Made by a program: the position numbers and the translations under genes. Source: Bolinopsis microptera (lineage: Eukaryota; Ctenophora; Tentaculata; Lobata; Bolinopsidae). From it: DNA of 64,000 nucleotides. Positions 1-15,100 of this stretch are shown one piece after another. The stretch's first letter is position 1. Each line of letters opens with the position of its first letter. The notes beneath the pieces are model-generated. The model had not been told where the DNA came from and searched no databases. It saw only the letters and a program-made list of their open reading frames with translations. The stretch spans positions 2,637,730 through 2,701,729 of the forward strand of contig NC_087079.1 in assembly GCF_026151205.1 (NCBI RefSeq), written 5' to 3'.

Positions 1-85
1 TAAAATCATCTAATTTGTTCAATTTTAGGGAGGGGCGCCAAAGCCCAAAAGGGGACGGGGCGCCAACAAGGGGGCGATTTTTCAG

Positions 86-125
<40 letters not shown>

Positions 126-158
126 GAGGGGGCGACAACAGGCAACGTTACGCCACTG
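1..158. mobile_element. hAT-type MITE, right end (5' part outside window)
   Basis: The segment ends in CGTTACGCCACTG at 146-158, the same terminus as the complete copies at 26088-26376 and 29846-30131. It shares with them the 'taatttgttcaattttaggga' type interior and the GGGGCGCC words. Only the right part lies in the window, so its own target duplication cannot be checked. The family assignment rests on the two complete copies, which have 8 bp duplications. The element lies in an intron just upstream of the receptor exon. Confidence 0.8.
80..123. repeat. poly-G run inside hAT MITE
   Basis: An uninterrupted run of about 44 G. In the intact copies the same place holds only 5-6 G after 'ttttcggc', so this is an expansion of a short internal G tract in this copy. 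The copy at 62540-62624 shows a similar expansion. Confidence 0.9.
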
Positions 159-279
159 GACGATATGTCAATATGTGACTGACAAACATTGCACTAAAAA
201 CATACCGCTACTGCCTACTCGTGTATACAATATATAATATATATATATATTTATATCATTCCTAACTTTCTCAAACTAG
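159..279 (+). other. Intron 3' part, upstream of receptor exon
   Basis: AT-rich sequence with a TA-dinucleotide tract, ending in a pyrimidine-containing acceptor (tttctcaaactag, AG at 278-279). I read it as the end of an intron of the receptor gene, because the open frame continues upstream of the first ATG right to this acceptor. Confidence 0.6.
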
Positions 280-3936
<3,657 letters not shown>

Positions 3937-3941
<5 letters not shown>

Positions 3942-4155
3942 GGATTCATTAAAATTACCCATCATCTGTGTTCCTGGAATTTTAAAACACTCCAAAAACA
4001 AATGCTTGAATATCGATGAAAAGGAAGTAAACGGTGTAGACGAAGTGAAGCTTAGCAAATGGTTCAACATCGAATGCCTGGAGGTCGCATCAATAAAAAA
4101 GCTATGGACAGAAGCCTGCATTAAAGAAATGAACCCTTGTGTAGTTTCTTCCTAG
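3937..4155 (+). other. 72-codon ORF after receptor tail, present in both copies
   Basis: Frame-1 open stretch starting TEDSLKLPII and ending ACIKEMNPCVVSS before TAG at 4153-4155. It looks protein-like (mixed composition, four Cys and two Trp) and overlaps the end of the tail frame. In the second copy three of the six differences are silent, but two Trp codons (TGG) are TAG. It may be a frameshifted continuation of the receptor tail or a former 3' exon. I do not recognise it. Confidence 0.35.
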
Positions 4156-4603
4156 TTTTAAAAATATATATGACGCTGATGAATAATATTCCCCTTCCAG
4201 TAATCGAATCCTGCCATATATAATATGGCAGGTTTTGTAGTAAGGCTGATAATCAATTTAAAGCCTTAATTTTATTCCTGCAAAAATAAATTTCCTATCC
4301 TGCCTATTCATTTAAAATTGACCTTGCATAGATTAATTAAGCTTGCAAAAGCTGTAATATCTTAGCAAAATATAACTTGCAGCAGCCCCATACCTTGTCA
4401 TGAATATAATATCGAAACTACCTCTGTGATCACATCTTTCTCTGGGTGCAAAATGAATATATATAGGTTTATTAGTTTTATAGAAATTTAAAAGTTCTAT
4501 AGAAATTTATATATGGATTATAAACATTTTGTTTGTGTGTTTTGTGTTATGCATCTTTATACCTATTTTAGAAGAGATTTTTATAGAATGTTAGAAGTGC
4601 AGT
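4156..4603. other. Non-coding, AT-rich
   Basis: No gene seen. A short hairpin (CCTGCCATA / TATGGCAGG) occurs at 4210-4232. The rest is AT-rich unique sequence. Confidence 0.6.
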
Positions 4604-4769
4604 AGGGTCAGTTTCAGACGAATTAAGCAGAATGACATCATTGCCATGTCTGAAGTGGTTTGTAAATGGGCCATTGTTAGCCCCAAGCGTTTTGGTCCCT
4701 CATTCCTGCCACTCAGCATTGCCTACTGTAAAGTAGACATATTTCTAAGACAATAGAGAAACTGACCCT
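4604..4769. mobile_element. Possible small MITE, 12 bp inverted ends
   Basis: AGGGTCAGTTTC at 4604-4615 and its exact complement at 4758-4769 enclose about 140 bp. No convincing target duplication is visible, so this remains a candidate. Confidence 0.35.
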
Positions 4770-5270
4770 GTCTCACTAAATTCAACCACTTGCCATAATA
4801 AAAATACTAACAATCAAATAAAATTTTAAAAATAATTATATACAATCACCGAATAATATTTCCTCAAGTTTACTTCTAGTTAACTAATTCGTGGTTTAAG
4901 CTCTTATTTTATTTATGATTAAAGGAATGTAAAATAAAACTTATTGTTTCATTGAAAAATTATTGTTTCATTGATTTTATTTGCGCAGATATGAACTTAT
5001 TTTGTCGTTGGTTATTTTTAATTCCGAGAAGGACTAACTCCATTATGAACGAATAAGAAGCAGACTATGTCATTGTTATTTATTTCAGTCTCTCAGTTGG
5101 GGGTGTTAAGTAATTTCTCTTATAACAATATGTGTGTTCACACTCAACAGCTTTATTCGATATTTTAATGTTGAATTATCCTCACGGCCGGAAGTTGAGA
5201 ATTCTATTCGTGTCCGCAATTTCTACATATATTGGGCGTACTTAAGGATCAAAAACTATAACTATAAGGT
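4770..5270. other. Non-coding, AT-rich
   Basis: No gene, RNA gene or repeat that I can support. Confidence 0.5.
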
Positions 5271-5274
5271 CATT

Positions 5275-5513
5275 AGCTAATACCTTTTACAATTATAATA
5301 GATTAAGGACTAAGGAGGACTATGTGGAGCAATACCTCGATAAGTTTAAGACTCGTGCACGTGCTAGACCTACATGACACACACTTAACCGATATTCCCT
5401 GCTACTAGAGTAATGTTCATTATTCAAGCATAATGGTTTCCTGGTTTTGCGAACACTGGTTTTGCGGATGACATTGCTCTGATAGTGGATACTGTACATG
5501 AGGCAAGAGAGTA
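5275..5513 (+). pseudogene. Decayed retroelement scrap with FADD motif
   Basis: Around 5458-5513 one frame reads GFADDIALIVDTVHEARE and then a stop. This matches the catalytic palm motif of non-LTR reverse transcriptases ([YF]ADD followed by a hydrophobic strand). A second open bit upstream (5310-5380, KEDYVEQYLDKFKTRARARP) is also protein-like but unassigned. No complete domain survives. Confidence 0.45.
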
Positions 5514-5577
5514 GATATAATATAGGTAAAGTCCTCGTCACTTGTTTGATATAATATAGGTAAAGTTCTCGTCACTT
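5513..5577. repeat. Two-copy ~33 bp tandem repeat
   Basis: The unit gatataatataggtaaagt followed by yctcgtcactt occurs twice in a row, directly after the retroelement scrap. Confidence 0.8.
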
Positions 5578-7024
5578 CATTGAATCAGTAACGGTCCCCG
5601 TTGCGCAAGTGCTGTGGGTAATTTGAGTAATGAGTACGTTCAGTTCTAAATTGTGTACAGTTCCCCAGGTTTATGGTATAACGAATAATTTATTTGGGTG
5701 TTTAAGAATCGTTCAGAGCACGATACATGTGTTTATACATATGAAGCAATGTGTAGAGGTATCCACTATCCACCCCTCGAATGCATTGAGTGAGACTTTG
5801 TTTCATGTTCAACACAGTAGGTAGCTTTGCTGGTTGATATTAGATCATCGATATAATATGAAAACCGTCCACTCAGAGCTTACTTTAGTAATCACATGAC
5901 TTTATTATATCTACTAGTACGTCGTTTTGTTACCACAGCACTAGGAATATAACTGATTTACTCGTTGTCCCACTGATGACTGAGGGGGAGACCACAAGTG
6001 ACGCCTCATGCTTCGCACACCATTGTCCTTCTTGATCCGTATGTGGCCTAAAATTATGACTTAAAATTATATTGTTGAATTGTGACTCACAATGTGAATG
6101 AACTACGGTCGCCGCGGTGGACACTATGGTGGATTACGGTATGAAGGAGGTTCTGGTTACTACTACTACAGACAGTACAGCGGAATTGAATGACACTCAC
6201 ATTAGTACAATGGACAGTACGACGAAACCAGAAATATAACCTATGATAAACTCATATACCAATTGTTCGAATTATACTATAATGAAAGGACTCAATTTAA
6301 ATCTGATGAGGGATTGCGATACAGCTTAATAAGTTGTTTATTTGCCAAGATCCACTCTCTTTAAATTTAAAGAGTTTAATAATGCATGGATACTATGAGA
6401 AGTCGATTCATTATCAATGCAACATGCTATCCGATGATAATACTAAACAACTTTCTGAATATCTTTTTCCTGATTTTAGGAGAGGATTACTAATTTCAGA
6501 TGTTTTTGATTTGACGTCATGATAAACGTGTAACCCTAACCATAGTTATGGGCATGGAAATGTGCAAAAGGATGCAGTGATAGATCAATAGTGCAGTTAT
6601 ATGGTGCCTCTGGTTCGTGGTAGAATATTTTTGGGAAAAAGTTTAACAAACGTTGACTTGGACGGACCGCAAACTGGCAGACTTTATTCAAACAGACATT
6701 AAAATTAACGTTAGGGCCTCCAGCGTCCAATTAATGTCCGTTCAAATAATGACGGATATATAATATAAAGTCCAGTAAGGTATTTATATTAAGTTTAACA
6801 GCGTACCTAGTATATATCGTTCATGCCTAACACTATTGTTGTGTTTAACATGACAATTAACTTACAAGGTGTGATCTTACGTAATGTCTTACATCGAGTT
6901 TATTAAAGATTTATTAACTTAGAATTATCCTCATAGATAGTTGTACAATAGGATGGGCAGGATGGCTGGGGCTAGTTGAGCTGGTGGTCAGCACAATTGA
7001 ATTGTAGAATAATATTATAACTTT
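5578..7024. other. Mostly non-coding, with one small ORF
   Basis: AT-rich sequence. Only the Gly/Tyr-rich mini-ORF at 6098-6193 stands out. The other short ORFs have no protein-like composition or splice context. Confidence 0.5.
6098..6193 (+). CDS. 31-residue Gly/Tyr/Arg-rich mini-ORF
   Basis: ATG to TGA encoding a peptide that begins MNYGRRGGHYGG and ends SGYYYYRQYSGIE. The bias to Gly, Tyr and Arg recalls RGG/YGG tails of hnRNP-like RNA-binding proteins or structural secreted proteins, and is unlikely to arise from the AT-rich background. No signal peptide, splice site or neighbour supports expression. It could be an orphaned exon of a decayed gene. Confidence 0.3.
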   Translation: MNYGRRGGHYGGLRYEGGSGYYYYRQYSGIE

Positions 7025-7430
7025 ACAACATAGGATTCCAAAACATTGTGTGGCTATCGTGACTCAATTTTGTGACAAAGGGTCAGGACATACGGGCCGT
7101 GACTCGAGCCGTGACAACGCTCACGAAGAGTCACGAAGTGCCAAACAGACTGGGAGATTAGACTGAGGATTCATTAAAATTACCCATCATCTGTGTTCCT
7201 GGAATTTTAAAACACTCCAAAAACAAATGCTTGATTATCGATGAAAAGGAAGTAAACGGTGTAGACGAGGTGAAGCTTAGCAAATAGTTCAACATCGAAT
7301 GCCTGGAGGTCGCATCAATAAAAAAGCTATAGACAGAAGCTTGCATTAAAGAAATGAATCCTTGTGTAGTTTCTTCCTAGTTTTTTTATAAATACAACGC
7401 TGATGAATAATAGGCCCCCGCACCCTTCCA
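7025..7430 (+). pseudogene. Partial copy of receptor 3' end (copy 2)
   Basis: Homologous to 3804-4200 but with no receptor body before it; upstream is AT-rich non-coding DNA. The tail frame is kept (four amino-acid changes and one silent change in 46 codons). The overlapping 72-codon ORF carries two TGG-to-TAG stops. It is a truncated segmental copy, about 3.2 kb downstream of the source. Confidence 0.8.
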
Positions 7431-8030
7431 GCAATTCAATGAAACTAATAAATCAATGAAACTAATAAATCAATGTTTTAGCTCATTTTACAAAGTCAAA
7501 TATTTAAAACAATTAAAATTGTATAGTGCTCAATTTGTAAATGACTAGTTGATCTTTGCTATTGGAAGTTTGTCAAGGACTGGCAGCTAGCGGGGCAAGG
7601 AATGCACGGGCTTAGGGGCTTTTGTGCACACCAGAACACTAGCTCGGTAGATTTTTGGAAACTAGAAGGACTGAAAACTAAAATTGTTTTTGATGGAGGC
7701 TGAGGCATGTTTTTGAGAGGGACGGTATAATAGCTTGTGGTAACAACTGGCCTTTACTTTAATAGGATGAAGTTTTAGTTTTAGGACAGGAAGAAGGCAT
7801 TAAGAAGATTTGCTCTTTGTTTACAAGGCAGAATATAAGCAATGTTGGTTATAATAATAAATATAATTGGATCCTGCCATCTAATATGTTAATTAAATGT
7901 TCATAAATATGGATTATGGAGAATATTAAGATTACATTCACACATAGCTGAGCATCATGAGAGAAGTGGAAAACAAACAAACGAATAGATTTTAAGCTCG
8001 TAAAGAATCGTCGCTTGAGATCGGAGATTT
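7431..8030. other. Non-coding
   Basis: No gene seen. It holds a two-copy 'caatgaaactaataaat' tandem near 7436-7472 and otherwise AT-rich unique DNA. Confidence 0.5.
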
Positions 8031-8035
8031 CAAAA

Positions 8036-8245
8036 CTCTAGTTCGACAGTCGAAGTTCTCTTGTCGAATTTTAGTACGTGTCGAACTTGAATCCAGGTAG
8101 CGCACTTTAGCTTTAGTTCGACAGAGTCGAACCTTAGGGTTTGTAAAACTACAGTACGTGTCGAACTACAGTACGTGTCGAACTAGAGTGCGTGTCGAAC
8201 TACAGTACCTACGTGTCGAACTAGAGTGCGTGTCGAACTTGAGTA
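8036..8245. repeat. GTCGAAC-word cluster
   Basis: Roughly ten copies of GTCGAAC or its complement GTTCGAC, often as CAGTACGTGTCGAACTA or GAGTGCGTGTCGAACT. The same words form a second cluster at 62372-62520, so this is a dispersed family. It resembles the motif-iterated elements elsewhere in the window, though ends and target duplication are not clear here. Confidence 0.75.
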
Positions 8246-8587
8246 ATTAATATGTGTACCTATAAGGTGACGATTGCCCCGATCTTTTGGTTTCAGCTCT
8301 ACCCCCTAGGCCCTAAGTCATGAGTAGAACCGAAGGATCAAAATACATTTTGCTTGTTGCTCGAATTAACTATAAAACATCAATTTTGATGGATAAGGAA
8401 GTATTTATAGGTTCTGAAACCTAGTTAAATCGATTTCTCGTGCAATTTTAGGTCAAGTACAGTCATCAAAATGAGTTAATAACAAGGTCGATTTCTCGGT
8501 TATTTTTAAGCTTTCGTTCAGAAAATAATTCCTTCAAAGGGGGGTAACAAGAAGGAGTTAAAAGCGTTACAAGCGTTCCATAGTACA
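8246..8587. other. Non-coding
   Basis: No gene or defined repeat seen. Confidence 0.5.
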
Positions 8588-8749
8588 AAATGTGCATCAC
8601 CTCTTTTCTCTGCTGAGCAGGTACTTACTATTAAAGTAGACAAATGTGCATCACCTCTCTCCTCTGCTGAGCAGGTACTTACTATTAAAGTAGACAAATG
8701 TGCATCACCTCTCTCCTCTGCTGAGCAGGTACTTACTATTAAAGTAGAC
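8588..8749. repeat. 54 bp tandem repeat, three units
   Basis: Three near-identical 54 bp units (aaatgtgcatcacctc ... aaagtagac), followed by a degenerate start of a fourth. Units 2 and 3 are identical as read; unit 1 differs at a few bases. Confidence 0.9.
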
Positions 8750-9106
8750 TAATGTGCATCTCCTCCCCACGAGAATCCACATCTATATTTTCCATAACTG
8801 ACCACTTTGAGAACGGTTATTGAAATTGATATGAGTTTCTTTTGTTTGGAAAAAGGAAGCACTGGCGAAGGTCCACTAGCTAACCTACCCTCCATTCCGT
8901 GATAAATTAATTCGTGACTAAGAGTACGGTTTCCAAAGTGATCACGTTCATCGAGCACAGTAGCTTACACGTGATCTACCTGCCCATATTCAATGTGAAC
9001 GCGTGAATGAGAGCAACTATAACACCCCGTCAGGCTCAATCCTCACTTTTAAATTTTCCAGTTTAGATTTTATCAATTAAGGTATAGTGTTTCTGTTTTC
9101 TCCATC

Positions 9107-12100
9107 ATGAAGATGTTATCGCTAGTGCTCATCGTGATCGCTTGTTTTTCAGTTGCTGAGTCCGCGTGTAAGTTTTGCTTATTTTTATTTCAAAATAAAT
9201 CTGTTCTTTATTAAGAAGCTGTTTTACTATATCACTCGCCAAGGATTTTTTAAATGTTTGTAAAAGGGCGTGTATGTGAGTATAAAAGTACAATCTTAAT
9301 TGTACGAGAAAGAGATATGCAAAAAAGTACTTTTAACAATAAGATCGGAATACTATTCACGAGTCACATTTGTAAATATACTGCTGAATATTCGAATTTT
9401 CTGGTATTATCATTATCACGTTTAGTTGAAACTGAAAAGATAACATTACAATATTTCTCAGTCGGAGATGGGAAATTGTTAGCAAACCTTTATAAAGATA
9501 GACTTAGTAACGGTGATGGTATAACAGAGATTTTTGAAGGTGAGTCTTGATGATTTATAACCCATCAAATTAATGTTCTCATGTATTTATCTGGTTCAGC
9601 ATACCTAATCAGTGCGCTTGCAAGTACTCCGTTGCTGTTACAGAAGTTCAGCCCCAAATTGTGTAACAAATCCGACGTGTTACATAGGTTTTGGAGTTGC
9701 TAACATTACGACAGCACTATATTATGACTAGATTATTGTTAGAGTTAGGATCAAGTAGGGTTAGGGGTATTGTTAGAGTTAGGGCCATTATAGAGCTGTC
9801 GTAATAATAATAGTGCTCAGATGCGACAATAATACTGCTCGCGGGTTTTATTATTGCGGTTAAAAATAATCAATAATGGCGGGTTAAAATATGGTGGAAT
9901 TTCCGAAAACCGCCGAATTTAACCGGCCATTATTAAACAAACTAAGTTATTAAATACAATGATAACAATAATTACATTGATTACGGTAACATTTCTGCAG
10001 GTATACTGAATGATCTAGTTCAGAAAGCGATCCAGTGCAGAAAGGACAATGCCGATGATATTGCTAATGTGAATGGAGGTAAGATTCATGGTCTGCAGTT
10101 TTGACCCGATTATGACAAATCTATTGATATAATATTATAGATTACTTGAGAAATGATAAATAAAGTAAAAGTGGTTCTACCGAACTTCGATTCGATAGAA
10201 ATAGAAAACAACAAATGGAATAAATTGAACAAATGACCATAAAATTAAGGGGGGGGGCCAATGGATATTTTTTTGTGAAACTTGATTTCGAGATAGCAGT
10301 TGACCAACAAACTAGGACCAGTGACCGAACTTTTGAGGGGGTCCCGGACCCTAACCGCCAAACGGTGCCTGCGGGGCAGCCACGCCCATATTTGGTCCAA
10401 ATTAGGCCCAATTTAGCCAAATACCCTGAACATGCCCAAAACCCAAATTTTAGGTGCTCTACTTGTAGCTAGTGGTCTCCTGAACTCGTATATGAAATTT
10501 CATCAAGATTGGACAAAAAATGACTGAGTTATGAGCCAAAAACCATATGCCCATATTTGGGCATACGCACCAAATTTGGTAGATTTCGTCCCATAAATTG
10601 GTCAAATATCAATATTTTTCACTGAAACTTACTTTATATGAAAGGTAAGCCTAAACTACATATTCTCTGTAAGTTATAGCTTTATATCTGTTTAAATGTG
10701 GATACTAAGGCGAAAAGACCACAAAAAATGAACTAAATTGCCCATATCTTGGTTCGCGATATTCGCGGAATTGATCTCATTAAAATTGTAACAACTCGAT
10801 CAGTTTTCAAAATTTTTCCATGAAATTTTCGGAATCGACTCGAAATCGCATTTCCACCTTAGTTTGAGAACAGATTTTTGATTTAGGCCTCCAAAAAAAA
10901 TTGGCGGCCAAATTCCAAACTTTTCCCGGAGAAATTCAGAATTTGGCCGCCAAATTTTTTTTGAGGCCTTAATCAAAAATCTGTTCTCAAACTAAGGTGG
11001 AAATGCGATTTCGAGTCGATTCCGAAAATTTCATGGAAAAATTTTGAAAACTGATCGAGTTGTTACAATTTTAATGAGATCAATTCCGCGAATATCGCGA
11101 ACCAAGATATGGGCAATTTAGTTCATTTTTTGTGGTCTTTTCGCCTTAGTATCCACATTTAAACAGATATAAAGCTATAACTTACAGAGAATATGTAGTT
11201 TAGGCTTACCTTTCATATAAAGTAAGTTTCAGTGAAAAATATTGATATTTGACCAATTTATGGGACGAAATCTACCAAATTTGGTGCGTATGCCCAAATA
11301 TGGGCATATGGTTTTTGGCTCATAACTCAGTCATTTTTTGTCCAATCTTGATGAAATTTCATATACGACTTCAAGAGGCCACTAGCTACAAGTAGAGCAC
11401 CTAAAATTTGGGTTTTGGGCATGTTCAGAGTATTTGGCTAAATTGGGCCTAATTTGGACCAAATATGGGCGTGGCTGCCGCGCGGGCACCGTTTGGCGGT
11501 TGGGGTCCGGGACCCCCTCAAAAGTTCGGTCACTGGTCTTAGTTTGTTGGTCAACTGCTATCTCGAAATCAAGTTTCACAAAAAAATATCCATTGGCCCC
11601 CCCCCTTAAGCAGAATCGGAAATGAGTTTTATAAAACCATTAATTCATAATTCCATAACTTTTGATGAGATGTTTTAAATTTTCTTTATGGTGCAACAAT
11701 AGCTATTTAACCACATAAGGTTGTGTTGATATCATTACATTACATTATAAAGTAGTACATTAAGTACAATAATCCACCAGATTTTGTCAAAGAAGTCGTT
11801 CAACGCTGGAAGGATCAGACTCTGTTCAAACCGGAAGATGATACTGACCAAGGAGGTAAGGAATTTTACTTTGCATAATCTTATAAAATTAATTTGATTC
11901 ATTTAATGTAGAATTGTTTCAAACTTAAGTTAGTTAACTACTATACAGGTTTTAACCCGATTTATGAAAAAGTTATTAAAAGCAAATAACAATTATGTTA
12001 TTATGTACTCCAAGTCCAATAGCTCGAGAGTGACCAGCGCTGGTCACATGGCCAGCGCTGGTTTAATACAATAATTAAGTGCTCTAATTTCGTGTTACCA

Positions 12101-15100
12101 TGGTTACTTCCCACCAGCAATGATAAGGAAGGCTATTGCTGCGTATAAAAACCAAGTAAACGGTGTCGAGGTTACATATGAGGAGGGTAGTGAGGAAGGT
12201 GAGTAATTTATTTTGCAGAGTCAGAAATAAAATATGATTTCAATTAATTCTCTTCTTAAATACCACAGTGAAACCTCTATATACCAGGCCTCTCGGGCCC
12301 CTATATATACCAGGCCTCTCGGTATATCGAAGTACCCGGTATAGAAAGGCACGGAGTATATAGGTTTAAATGTATATTATATACATACTTCTTTGGCTAT
12401 AATTTAACGTTTGTGAAAAGACAAGACAAATCGAAACTACATTTAAATGCAATAAATTTGAGAAATTATGAAAAACAAAGAGTAAATTACTCCCTTGCAG
12501 GTGCCAAAATCAAAGCCATGGTTGCTAAGATCGCGGAAGTGGTGACCTGTTTAAAGGAAGCAGCGGCCACGAAAGTTGCTGCCGCCGGTGAGTCTTAATG
12601 ATCTAAAATAACTATAAAATATATAAGTTGAACTGTTGTGCACTGTGTGTATCTGCTTCAGTATACCAATAGTAGAAGCTGATTGGTTTATAGTTGCCAC
12701 GTGTCAAAACAGATGCCTCCCACCACAATCCACATTTATATAACATTAATATTAACAACTCTTAATAGGTGTACGATTTCCCAATTTGAGAGCACGCTTC
12801 AGAAAGAATAAAGCTGCTGCTGATGCCGCTGGTGAGTCTTGATTTGTATTAAATACTTTTAAAACTGCATAGCGTATCAAATTACAAAGGCCCGTTATAC
12901 TTATACGAAATTTTTGATTTTAAAAACTATAAAATACGAAATTCTAACTGTAGTGCTTTGTGCGAATCTTTACACTTATCGGATAAATTTAACATTTAGA
13001 ATGGCTCGTTAGTCCCCATTTGCCCTCAACTACTAGTACTAAGTACGCAGAAAATTTCATTGAAAGTCAATAATTTGAACTATTATAGGCATGTGAAATA
13101 TCATATGCCTATCTCAAAAGTTCTTCCAGTGAAAATATTCAAAAGTCAAATTGTGAAAAACGTGGTCCATCTCGTGCGAACTTTCTTAAATATACACTCA
13201 TCTTACACTCATCGGGCAAATTCTAATGTTGAATTATCCTCACGAGAATTATAAGTTTTTTACTCGTAGCGTACCCAAAAGAATTCTAGTTCTACTCTTG
13301 CCCTTAAGATCATAATGAATGTACATCAATGTACACCAACACATATCTATTGTTCCATAATATGCAACAATTATCATTAAAGAGTTGGCTATTAGTATTA
13401 CATTTATAAACGCTGACCGAGCCCTTGTGCTTTGGGAAAAAATACCGGACCCCAGCTTTTAGCTAATCAACTAATGTTAAATTGAGTTGGAAAATTTGAA
13501 TTTTGACATTTGGAAATTTACGGTCGCTTACTTTGGTCATACAGATTTTTTCTAAATTCTGAGAGCACATAACAGTATAATCATCAAAGATGTGTTATAT
13601 GCATTAAGAAAAGGTTCACGAAAAATAAAATTCATACTCAATCTCAATTAGTCTCAATCTTATTTTTAAAACGTAAGTTTTACTTAATCTATATCGTCTC
13701 TCGGTCGTAATTCTTGTTAGAAGCAAGAGACGGTTCAATTAACTTTATTAAAATCGGGCTTTTTAAAAGTAAGATAACAGTTATTTTTAGCTCTACTTTT
13801 AAGTTTAACAGGTGATATTCATAAAATATTTGTTCCAAATATTAGACCGTTGACGAGCTTAACTCAGCGCGCGTCTTGGTAGGTTATAAACCTACAAGCT
13901 CTCTTATACTAGCTGTGCTCATAAAGTTATAAAATGATTAACTCATTAAGTGAACAAAAGCCACTCCTGCATCAGCATGTAGGGGAAGCTGGGGTTAAAT
14001 GAAACACCAGGGTCAAATGAAACACGGCTATATCTCTAGTACTATTAACTTGTCATGGCTTAAAACAGGCGGGATCGACTTCTATTGAATTACCTATTAC
14101 ATATACCTTTCCTAGAATATATGAGAAAAGTTGATTATAGAGTTACAATCTACTTCCTCTCCACTTCATCTTTCCCTAGAATGTTGCGCTTAACATTTGT
14201 TACCTCTGTGCTTGAACCAATTACATTTACCGAATGTTTCTTGATTTAGTCTTCAACATTAATGATCGTATTTAAGTATTCTAGTGGTTTTTAAGCATAG
14301 GAACATACAATTAACATGCTGTATTGAAAAACTCTCACCATATACGATTTGGTCAAATGAAACAGTACCCCTTAGGGTCAAATGAAACATCTAATTAAAT
14401 AAACAATTATTGAATTTTAATGAATGAAGTGGGTTGATAGTGTTTAGAACGTTCTTAAGAGCTTGTGTACCCAATATGAGTATATCCCAATGTATGGTAT
14501 TGATGTTGCATCCAAAAGTTTGTACCCGTTTCATTTGACCCTTACTTCCCCTACAGTTCTCAACCTGTAGGGGAAGTCATTTGACACTGAGGAGGCCTGT
14601 TTCATTTGACCCTGGTAATTTGAAATGCAGTATTTCTTAGGGTCAAATGAAACATCTAATTAAATAAACAATTATTGAATTTTAATGATTGAAGTGGGTT
14701 GATAGTGTTTAGAACGTTCTTAAGAGCTTGTGTACCCAATATGAGTATATCCCAATGTATGGTATTGATGTTGCATCCAAAAGTTTGTACCCGTTTCATT
14801 TGACCCCTACTTCCCCTAGTGTGATTTCACGTGCAAAATCAATATTTGATTTTCAGCTTTTTTGCTGTTGAACTATTGTTGAATGTTGATGGCGAATGTT
14901 GATGGCGAATATTGATGGCGAATGTTGATGGTGAATGTTGATGGCGAATGTTTTAGCCTCTGAAAAGATGACCTTTACCACTGAGTTGCAGCGAGCTCTT
15001 ATTAAAAGCTTATAAATGTATTAAAGTATTAGAAACACACACCACACACCGCAGTCCACTAAAAAATTCCGTAGAATCACACTCTCCAGTCTCCTCTTAC

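Noticed and set aside
4195..4235. Possible tRNA T-arm (taatcgaatcctgcc)
   Set aside because: No matching cloverleaf; the segment forms only a short AT-loop hairpin.
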